Below are positions 57,773-64,000 of a stretch of 64,000 nt of DNA, in pieces. Position numbers and translations under genes: made by a program. The stretch lies in the NCBI RefSeq assembly GCF_001641335.1, contig NZ_LVEM01000003.1, positions 667,225 to 731,224 of the forward strand, given 5' to 3'. The notes under the pieces were generated by a model. That model had not been told where the DNA came from. It saw nothing but the letters and a program-made list of their open reading frames with translations, and made no database searches. Positions within the stretch are counted from its first letter, which is position 1, and every line of letters begins with the position of its first letter. The stretch comes from Bradyrhizobium stylosanthis. GTDB taxonomy: Bacteria; Pseudomonadota; Alphaproteobacteria; Rhizobiales; Xanthobacteraceae.

Positions 57773-59071
57773 GTGGCGAGCGAGATTCAGACGCGCGTGC
57801 TGCGCAAGATCACCTGGCGCATCGTTCCCTTCATCATGCTGCTGTACTTCGTGGCCTTCATCGACCGCGTCAACATCGGCTTCGCCTCGCTGACGATGAA
57901 CAAGGACATCGGCCTGTCGCCCGCCGTCTACGGCTTCGGCGCCGGGATCTTCTTCTGGGGCTATTTCCTGTTCGAGGTGCCCTCCAACATCATCCTGCAC
58001 AAGATCGGCGCGCGGATCTGGATCGCGCGGGTGATGATCACCTGGGGCCTCGTCTCGGCTGCGATGGCGTTCGTGCAGGGGCCGACCAGCTTCTATATCC
58101 TGCGCTTCCTGCTCGGCGTTGCCGAAGCCGGATTCTTTCCCGGCATCATCCTCTACCTCTCCTACTGGTTCCCGGCGCGCCAGCGCGCGGCAGTCACCGC
58201 GCTGTTCATGGCGGCCGCGCCGCTCTCCACCGTGCTGGGCTCGCCAATCTCGGGCGCGCTGCTGGAGATGGACGGCCTGTTCGGCTTCAAGGGCTGGCAA
58301 TGGCTGTTCGTGCTGGAGGCGCTGCCGGCCGTGCTGCTCGGTTTCGTCGTGCTCGGCTTCCTCACCGACCGGCCCGAAAAGGCCAAGTGGCTCGCCGACG
58401 ACGAGCGGCGCTGGCTGGTCGAGACCATGAACGTCGAGACCACCAGCAAGGCGGCAACCGCGAGCCACAGCATCTGGCGCGGGCTTGCCGATCCGCGCGT
58501 GCTGGCGCTGTCGCTGATCTATTTCGGCACCTCCGCGGGCCTCTACACGCTCGGCGTCTGGGCGCCGCAGATCATCAGGCAGTTCGGCCTCTCCACGCTC
58601 CAGGTCGGCTTCCTCAACGCCTTGCCGGCGACCGCCGCCGTCGTCGCCATGATCCTGTGGGCGCGGCATTCGGACCGCACCGGCGAGCGCACCTGGCACG
58701 TCGTCTGGGCCTGCCTGATCGCCGCAGCCGGCCTCGCCTATGCCGGGCTCGCGGCCGGCGTCGTCGCCGTGCTGCTCGCGCTGGCGCTGGTCAATATCGG
58801 CATCTCCTCCGCCAAGCCGCCGCTGTGGAGCATGCCGACGCTGTTCCTGTCCGGCCCCGCGGCCGCGGCAGGCATCGCCACCATCAACTCGATCGGCAAT
58901 CTCGGCGGTTTCGTGGGTCCGGCCATGATCGGCTGGATCAAGGACCAGACCGGAAGTTTCGTCGGCGGGCTGTACTTCGTCAGCGGCCTGCTCGTTCTCT
59001 CCGCGGTCCTCACCTTGCTATTGTCGCGCGCGAAGACCGCGCCTGTCGAACCCGTCCCGCAATCCCACTGA
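57773..59071 (+). CDS. ACS-family MFS transporter, tartrate-transporter-like (TtuB type)
   Basis: 432-residue MFS permease of the anion:cation symporter family. A GTG start at 57773 has GGGGAGG at a normal distance. The N-terminus IVPFIMLLYFVAFIDRVNIGFASLTMNKDIGLSPAVYGFGAGIFFWGYFLFEVPSNI is the ACS signature, and YWFPARQRAAVTALFMAAAPLSTVLG is typical of helices 4-5. Twelve helices are visible. TtuC is encoded 21 nt downstream, so L-tartrate, malate or a similar dicarboxylate is the likely substrate. A LysR gene is divergent. Confidence 0.9.
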   Translation: MASEIQTRVLRKITWRIVPFIMLLYFVAFIDRVNIGFASLTMNKDIGLSPAVYGFGAGIFFWGYFLFEVPSNIILHKIGARIWIARVMITWGLVSAAMAFVQGPTSFYILRFLLGVAEAGFFPGIILYLSYWFPARQRAAVTALFMAAAPLSTVLGSPISGALLEMDGLFGFKGWQWLFVLEALPAVLLGFVVLGFLTDRPEKAKWLADDERRWLVETMNVETTSKAATASHSIWRGLADPRVLALSLIYFGTSAGLYTLGVWAPQIIRQFGLSTLQVGFLNALPATAAVVAMILWARHSDRTGERTWHVVWACLIAAAGLAYAGLAAGVVAVLLALALVNIGISSAKPPLWSMPTLFLSGPAAAAGIATINSIGNLGGFVGPAMIGWIKDQTGSFVGGLYFVSGLLVLSAVLTLLLSRAKTAPVEPVPQSH

Positions 59072-59092
59072 CATCCCAAACGGAGCACATCC

Positions 59093-60166
59093 ATGCGCAC
59101 TCATTCCATCGCAGCCATTCCCGCCGACGGCATCGGCCCCGAGGTGATCTCGGCGGGCGTCCGCGTGCTGGAGGCTCTCGCAAAACGCAGCGGCGACCTT
59201 GCCTTCAACGTCAAGACCTTCGACTGGGGTTCGGACTATTACAAGAAGCACGGCGTGATGATGCCCGCCGACGGCCTCTCTGAGCTCAAGAAGTTCGACG
59301 CGATCTATTTCGGTGCGGTCGGCGCGCCCGACGTGCCCGACCACATCACGCTGTGGGGCCTGCGCCTGCCGATCTGCCAGGGCTTTGACCAATACGCCAA
59401 TGTGCGGCCGACAAAAATTCTGCCCGGCGTCGCCTCGCCGCTGCGCAATGTCGGCGTCGGCGACCTCGACTGGGTGATCGTGCGCGAGAATTCGGAAGGC
59501 GAATATGCCGGCATGGGCGGTCGCGCCCACAAGGGCCTGCCGGAAGAGGTCGGCACCGAGGTCGCCGTCTTCACCCGCGTCGGCGTCACCCGCATCATGC
59601 GCTACGCGTTCCAACTCGCACAGTCGCGGCCGCGCAAATTCCTGACCGTTGTGACCAAGTCGAACGCACAGCGCCACGGCATGGTGATGTGGGACGAGAT
59701 CGCCGCGGAAGTCGCGACCGAATTCCCCGACGTGACCTGGGACAAGATGCTGGTCGACGCCATGACGGTGCGCATGACGCTGCATCCGAAGAGCCTCGAC
59801 ACCATCGTCGCGACCAATTTGCACGCCGACATCCTCTCGGATCTTGCCGGCGCACTGGCGGGCAGCCTCGGCGTGGCGCCGACCGGCAACATCGATCCGC
59901 AGCGCCGCTTCCCCTCGATGTTCGAGCCGATCCACGGCTCGGCCTTCGACATCACAGGCAAGGGCATTGCCAACCCGGTCGCGACGTTCTGGACCGGCGC
60001 GCAGATGCTCGAGCATCTCGGCGAGAAGGACGCGGCGTCGCGGCTGATGGCGGCGGTCGAGCGCGTCTGCGCGGCCGGCGTGCTGACGCCTGACGTCGGC
60101 GGCAAGGCGACGACAAAGGACGTGACGGATGCGGTGATCGACGCGATCCACGGCTCGAACGTCTAA
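59093..60166 (+). CDS. ttuC: Tartrate dehydrogenase/D-malate dehydrogenase (TtuC)
   Basis: 357-residue NAD-dependent decarboxylating dehydrogenase. The gene begins IAAIPADGIGPEVISAGVRVLEALAKR, shows DYYKKHGVMMPADGLSELKKFDAIYFGAVGAPDVPDHITLWGLRLPICQ, the substrate Arg/Lys region VIVRENSEGEYAGMGGRAHKG, TKSNAQRHGMVMWDE, and the NAD site DILSDLAGALAGSLGVAPTGNIDP with GSAFDITGKGIANP. It can oxidise tartrate, D-malate or 3-isopropylmalate. LeuB is unlikely because the gene is paired with an ACS transporter and a LysR regulator, not with leuCD, and the DYYKKHG segment is of the TtuC type. Confidence 0.9.
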   Translation: MRTHSIAAIPADGIGPEVISAGVRVLEALAKRSGDLAFNVKTFDWGSDYYKKHGVMMPADGLSELKKFDAIYFGAVGAPDVPDHITLWGLRLPICQGFDQYANVRPTKILPGVASPLRNVGVGDLDWVIVRENSEGEYAGMGGRAHKGLPEEVGTEVAVFTRVGVTRIMRYAFQLAQSRPRKFLTVVTKSNAQRHGMVMWDEIAAEVATEFPDVTWDKMLVDAMTVRMTLHPKSLDTIVATNLHADILSDLAGALAGSLGVAPTGNIDPQRRFPSMFEPIHGSAFDITGKGIANPVATFWTGAQMLEHLGEKDAASRLMAAVERVCAAGVLTPDVGGKATTKDVTDAVIDAIHGSNV

Positions 60167-60196
60167 CGGACCGATGTCGGCGGGCCGATCCCGACG

Positions 60197-61051
60197 TCAC
60201 TGCACGCCGTAGCGGGCGAACGCGTCGGCAACCTTGAGGTCGATCAGCTTGGCCGCCGCGACGTCGCGATCGCCGCCGGCGCTGTCGCCCTGCCTCAACC
60301 TGGCAAGTCCGCGTCCATAGAGCGCGCTTGCCAGGTTCGGCGCCAGGCGCAGCGCGGAACTGTAGTCGTCGACGGCCGCGGCGAACTGCCCCATCTTCAG
60401 ACGGATCAGCGCGCGCGAATCGTAGGTCGCGGCGTCATTCGACCCCGATTGAATGACCTTGTCGCAGTCGTCGAGCCCGGCCTGCAGTTCGCCGATGATC
60501 GCTCGGGTCCAGCAGCGCCCGCTCCTTGCCCACGTCAAATTCGGATCGAGACGGATGGCCTCGTCGAAGTCCTGCACGGCCCGGTCATACCGGTTCAGCT
60601 TCAGGTAGGCTTCCGCGCGATTGGCGAAGGCACTGCCATAGGCCGGGTCGAGCCTGATCGCCTCGTCGAAGGACTTGACCGCGTCCTCATAGGCGCCCTT
60701 CCGCAGATAGGCGACGCCGCGATTGTTCACCGGCTTGACATAATTCGAGGCGAGTTCGATCGCCCGATCGAAATCGCTGATCGCACGGTCGTACTCTGCC
60801 GCCGCGGCAAAGGCATTACCGCGATTATTGTAAGCCAGAGCCAGCGCGGCGGGCTTGGTATCACCCGAATTGATCAGCGCCGTGCAGCCGGCGACCCGGA
60901 CTTGGACCGGAATGCGGTCCGTGCCGTTGCACTGCTCGATGCTCTTGAGGTGGCTGTTCTTCTGCGCCTGCTGCGCGGCGGCCGGCAACCCAAGCGACAG
61001 CATCACGAGTACAGTCGCGACGCTGTCGGTGATGGCGGCCCTGATGGTCAT
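60197..61051 (-). CDS. Exported tetratricopeptide-repeat protein
   Basis: 284-residue exported protein. Residues 1-26 are a signal peptide (VATVLVMLSLGLPAAA). At least five TPR units follow, for example LAYNNRGNAFAAAAEYDRAISDFDRAIEL, VNNRGVAYLRKGAYEDAVKSFDEAIRLDP and FANRAEAYLKLNRYDRAVQDFDEAIRLDP; TPRs form a binding groove for peptides. A pair of cysteines (Cys41, Cys56) in the N-terminal region may form a disulfide. It starts 12 nt after the FecR-type gene, so both are in one operon. A role as periplasmic scaffold for the FecR-domain proteins is inference. Confidence 0.88.
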   Translation of the reverse strand: MTIRAAITDSVATVLVMLSLGLPAAAQQAQKNSHLKSIEQCNGTDRIPVQVRVAGCTALINSGDTKPAALALAYNNRGNAFAAAAEYDRAISDFDRAIELASNYVKPVNNRGVAYLRKGAYEDAVKSFDEAIRLDPAYGSAFANRAEAYLKLNRYDRAVQDFDEAIRLDPNLTWARSGRCWTRAIIGELQAGLDDCDKVIQSGSNDAATYDSRALIRLKMGQFAAAVDDYSSALRLAPNLASALYGRGLARLRQGDSAGGDRDVAAAKLIDLKVADAFARYGVQ

Positions 61052-61063
61052 GCCCCTGTCGCT

Positions 61064-61705
61064 TCAGCATCCTCTGCAGATGTTCGGCCTGGGACCGCTC
61101 CCCTGCTCGGGCATGACAGCAGTCGCGTGCTTCTTTGCAAGCTTGCTCTTGCCCTCTTCGATGAGCGTCGAAAACTTGACCGCGCCGTCATCCGCAATTT
61201 CGATGTGCGGCGTGGTGCCCCGGATTCCCATCGTTGCAACGGGCGTATCGACTTTCATGTCGCCGGTCTTCGCGATCTGGCCGGCGACGAATGTCGCTGT
61301 GCCTTTGGCCAGGTTGAAAAATGTCGCGTTGGACTTGCCGTCGGGATCGTAAACGTACTCATCCAGGGTCATGCGCGCGTTGCTCGACAGATTGAATGAG
61401 GAGCCATCGCTGAAATTGATGCTGACCCGGCTGTCAGCACCGGTTCGCACCACGTCGCGCAGATACACGGCGTCGCCGGTCTTTGCCTGAGCGGCATCAC
61501 CGAGGTTCGCCTGGACGACGGCCGCACCTACGTGCTCGATCGAGACCGAACCTGTGACGGCTACGACCTTGCCAATGGGTTTCGGCACAGCATCATCGGC
61601 GCCACGTATCACAGGATTGACTGGAGCCTGCGCTTGCGCAGCAAGACCGCTCGCAGATGCCAGAATGAAACCAGTCGCCAGAACCGCAATCATATGTCTG
61701 CACAT
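61064..61705 (-). CDS. Periplasmic FecR-domain protein
   Basis: 213-residue exported protein with a FecR-like domain. The ATG at 61705 gives a signal peptide (IAVLATGFILASASGLAAQA) after AAGGGCGGG. The domain spans VGKVVAVTGSVSIEHVG to the end: GDAVYLRDVVRTGADSRVSINFSDGSSFNLSSNARMTLDEY, FFNLAKGTATFVAGQIA, and TPVATMGIRGTTPHIEI, which is the FecR core with its conserved ATMGIRGT. The C-terminus ends ICRGC. It is not a sigma regulator of the FecI type, as no sigma factor gene is seen, and is the first gene of the FecR-TPR pair. Confidence 0.87.
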   Translation of the reverse strand: MCRHMIAVLATGFILASASGLAAQAQAPVNPVIRGADDAVPKPIGKVVAVTGSVSIEHVGAAVVQANLGDAAQAKTGDAVYLRDVVRTGADSRVSINFSDGSSFNLSSNARMTLDEYVYDPDGKSNATFFNLAKGTATFVAGQIAKTGDMKVDTPVATMGIRGTTPHIEIADDGAVKFSTLIEEGKSKLAKKHATAVMPEQGSGPRPNICRGC

Positions 61706-62149
61706 GACCCGCCCTTTCCGAGAAGGATCTGGTTTGCGAGCCGCTCGATGGAGCTGTATGAGCCCTAGGCGAGGCTCGCAATTCGTGCATTGCCAATATC
61801 TGCAACCTGAATTGGTCCTAACGGACCTGCCTTCCAGACAAAGTATTTTTCCGAAACTGATGTTAGGCCCAAGCCGTTTGCCTGACCAGAGAAAGTAAGC
61901 TAAATTTAACGCTGCTCGACCGTCAACTTCTTGAGAGCGCAAATTGCAATTGCGGAGAGATATCTCCGCTGAACCGGCCATCGTCTTGGCCATACCAATA
62001 GAGCTCGATTTTTTTACAGAACGTCTTCGGCGTGCAGGCCTGGGGTTGCTAGCGCCAAAAATTGCATATTTCGCCAGTGGCGTAGCAAAACCGATAACAA
62101 GACGCGGCACGCGCCGAGCCCGAATTATTCGGTACGCGAGGCCGCAGCC
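61706..62149. other. Divergent promoter region with relative AT richness
   Basis: Region of 444 bases between the FecR-type and the FecR-VCBS genes. It contains AT-rich stretches near 61840 and 61890 and a short hairpin GCGGAGA-gata-TCTCCGC at 61952-61969. No open frame here is supported by a ribosome-binding site or a family match. Confidence 0.5.
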
Positions 62150-64000
62150 ATGTCAGTTGCTTTTGGCGTTGGACCCCAGAATTGGGGCATTAGATCTTTC
62201 CCCCTCCAGATCATCGGCATTGTCCAAAGCACGTTGGGGTGCGTAACCCTCACGCGCGATGACGGCCCGGCCATGCAGGTCAGCATTGGCGACCTTGTCT
62301 GCCGCAGGGACGTCATCGAAACGGCTGCGGATGCGCAGGTCGGAATTCGCCTTCTCGACGACACCGTATTCAACATCGCCAGCGGGGCTCGCGTCGAACT
62401 GCGCGAATTCGCCTCCGATTCCGACGCTGCGTCGCGCTCGACCATCGTTACGATCACCAGCGGAAGCTTTGCGTTCGCCGCCGGCCGGCTGGCAGACGGC
62501 GGCACTCTGACGATCGACACGCCCCTCGGCAGCGTTCGCAGCCGCTCCCAAGCGACCGGCTTCGGCATTCTGACGATGGCGGCGTTGACCTTCGCGATGG
62601 TGGACCAGGCACGAGGCGCGGACCCTGACGGTGCGTCCTTGGACAACGACACGCTCACCTACAAGGACCTTCAGCACGGCGTGTTCGAGCTCATCACCAA
62701 GGAGCGCGTGCCGCGACACATCATTGTCGATGATCCCGGCGAAACCGTTGTCCTGAACAGGATCGGCTCCTCGATCAGCGTGAATCAGGTTACCAACAGC
62801 GCTGCGCGCATGGATGAACTGCACGCCGCCCAACAGGACGTGCTTGCCAATCTCACGCGGGGCCCGATTGGCTCCAGCACGCCGCCTTTTGTCGAGACGC
62901 TGTCGCTGCAGCACATCAACTTCACGTCGGAAAATACGACTGCTGCACCCAACCTGCTCCCGAACGCGCCGCCGGTCGTGCTCCCCCCGATCGAGGTGCC
63001 GCTCCCCACGCTGAAGCTGCCGGCCGGCCCGGTCGAAATCGACACGTTCAGGTTCGACGACAAGTTCGCCACGACATCGGGCACCTTCACCGCCAGCAAC
63101 CCGTTCAGCAACACCCTCACCTACGGTCTCGCCGGCGGAACGGCCGGCACCACGGTTCTGAACGGAGAGACCTACGACCTGTCGCAGAACAGTCCTTATG
63201 GCACGCTCTATCTCAACAGCGCATCCGGCGCCTACACGTTCGTCCCGAATGCGTTTGCCATCAACGCCCTGTTGTCGCCGACGACCACGAGCTTCGTCAT
63301 CACGGTCTCGGACGGCTTCGTCTCGACGAGCCAGAGCTTCGTCATCACCATCAACGGCGTCAACGACACCGCCATCATCTCGGGCAACGCCGAAGGTACG
63401 GTGGTGGAGGCCGGCGGCGTCGCCAATGCGGTACCGGGAACACCGAGCGCAACCGGCATGCTGACGGACGCGGATGTCGACAATCCGCCCAACACGTTCA
63501 CGACGGTGAGCTCGCCCGCCAGGAGCACGGGCGGTTACGGCACTTTCACGATGACGGCCGGCGGCGTGTGGACCTACACGCTCGACGATAGCAACACCGC
63601 AGTACAGTCCCTGAATGCCGGCGACACGCTGATCGATCGATTCACCGTGACCAGCATCGACGGCACTCCCCAGGTCGTGACGATTGCGATCCAGGGCAGC
63701 AACGACGCCGCCATCGTCTCCGGGGTCACGGCCGGTTCGGTCCTCGAGGCGGGCGTCACCTTGCCCGGCACACCCGTTGCGACGGGGGCGCTCTTCGCCA
63801 GGGATGTGGACAACCTGGCCGACACATTCGTGGAGGTCAACGCACCCACCGCAAGCGCGCAAGCCTATGGCAGCTTCACCGTCACCACGGCCGGCGTGTG
63901 GACCTACACGCTCGACAACACCAATGCCGCGGTGCAGGCACTCAACAGCGGCGACACGCTGACGGACAGTTTTACGGTGACAACGATCGACGGCACGCCC
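62150..64000 (+). CDS. Very large FecR-VCBS repeat protein, N-terminal part (partial)
   Basis: Runs off the right edge; 617 codons are inside the window, all open. It starts ATG at 62150 after CGAGG. Residues 1-135 hold a FecR-like domain (VSIGDLVCRRDVIETAADAQ, LLDDTVFNIASGARVELREF, ITSGSFAFAAGR, DTPLGSVRSRS), then a hydrophobic 16-residue patch at 137-152 (GFGILTMAALTFAMVD). No N-terminal signal peptide is seen. After a linker (160-300) comes a cadherin/VCBS-like block (300-415), then VCBS repeats of about 113 residues beginning at residues 416 and 529 with WTYTLD(D/N) motifs and TDADVDNP-type Ca2+-binding loops. This is a giant adhesin or matrix protein, probably exported by a type I system. 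Confidence 0.82.
   Translation, partial: MSVAFGVGPQNWGIRSFPLQIIGIVQSTLGCVTLTRDDGPAMQVSIGDLVCRRDVIETAADAQVGIRLLDDTVFNIASGARVELREFASDSDAASRSTIVTITSGSFAFAAGRLADGGTLTIDTPLGSVRSRSQATGFGILTMAALTFAMVDQARGADPDGASLDNDTLTYKDLQHGVFELITKERVPRHIIVDDPGETVVLNRIGSSISVNQVTNSAARMDELHAAQQDVLANLTRGPIGSSTPPFVETLSLQHINFTSENTTAAPNLLPNAPPVVLPPIEVPLPTLKLPAGPVEIDTFRFDDKFATTSGTFTASNPFSNTLTYGLAGGTAGTTVLNGETYDLSQNSPYGTLYLNSASGAYTFVPNAFAINALLSPTTTSFVITVSDGFVSTSQSFVITINGVNDTAIISGNAEGTVVEAGGVANAVPGTPSATGMLTDADVDNPPNTFTTVSSPARSTGGYGTFTMTAGGVWTYTLDDSNTAVQSLNAGDTLIDRFTVTSIDGTPQVVTIAIQGSNDAAIVSGVTAGSVLEAGVTLPGTPVATGALFARDVDNLADTFVEVNAPTASAQAYGSFTVTTAGVWTYTLDNTNAAVQALNSGDTLTDSFTVTTIDGTP

Noticed and set aside
59093..60166. leuB, 3-isopropylmalate dehydrogenase
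   Set aside because: No leuCD nearby; the ACS transporter, LysR gene and TtuC-type sequence features point to tartrate/malate dehydrogenase.
62153..63862. Minus-strand open frame of about 570 codons at the right end
   Set aside because: The plus strand is open through the same region with clear FecR and VCBS motifs; the minus product is a low-complexity shadow.

Overview
The window looks like chromosomal DNA of a Bradyrhizobium or a close relative (Nitrobacteraceae, Alphaproteobacteria). The evidence is uniformly high GC with strong G/C at third codon positions, small secreted DUF3551-type proteins, FixK-type promoter boxes (TTGA/C-N6-TCAA) beside a FixK-like regulator, DUF2336 and MEDS/HWE-kinase genes, and many copies of intergenic palindromes typical of this group. 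The genus is inferred, not proven. I see no rRNA, tRNA, insertion sequence, CRISPR array, prophage or origin. I recognise 60 protein genes; feoB is cut at the left edge and a FecR/VCBS adhesin at the right edge.

Layout. 1-5.1 kb: the end of feoB, small exported proteins, a cysteine-less FixK/FNR-type regulator, an Omp25-like porin, and three FixK boxes. 5.2-10 kb: a DUF417 membrane protein, a SoxCD-like sulfite/sulfane dehydrogenase operon with a DUF302 and a two-helix membrane protein, and an AhpD-like protein divergent from an RclR-like AraC regulator. 10-16 kb: an acetyltransferase, cupin, TetR and SDR, a small secreted basic protein, a MEDS-HWE histidine kinase and a DUF2336 gene. 16.5-25.7 kb: a large AsmA protein, a P450/TetR divergent pair with a 28-bp operator, an orphan FixJ-type response regulator, and a MarR unit controlling an epoxide-hydrolase-like enzyme and a PEP-mutase-family enzyme. 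25.8-34 kb: two large GGDEF-EAL proteins flanking an MFS transporter, the second divergent from a lone periplasmic binding protein.

34-46.2 kb: a TRAP operon (dctP, fused dctQM, 2-hydroxyacid dehydrogenase), a caspase-like exported protein, a SulP transporter, a Gly/His-rich LTXXQ protein, a GlcD-like FAD oxidase, a thioesterase and a DUF1328 peptide. 46.4-54.3 kb: UvrD helicase, an esterase, an orphan HicB, an overlapping pair made of a Cys-rich GLG1-type protein and an OmpA-like protein, and a lipid-flavoured trio (Mpo1-like dioxygenase, extended SDR, ICMT-like methyltransferase). 54.4-60.2 kb: a sorbosone-dehydrogenase-like protein and a tartrate/malate-type locus (LysR, aspartate dehydrogenase, ACS-family MFS, TtuC). 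60.2-64 kb: a FecR-TPR operon divergent from a very large FecR-VCBS protein.

The genes form small, locally regulated metabolic and stress modules, many divergent from their own regulator with a visible operator between them. The least familiar pieces are the FecR-headed VCBS adhesin next to a separate FecR-TPR pair, the RclR/AhpD/DUF417/SoxCD neighbourhood, and the GLG1-OmpA overlapping pair.
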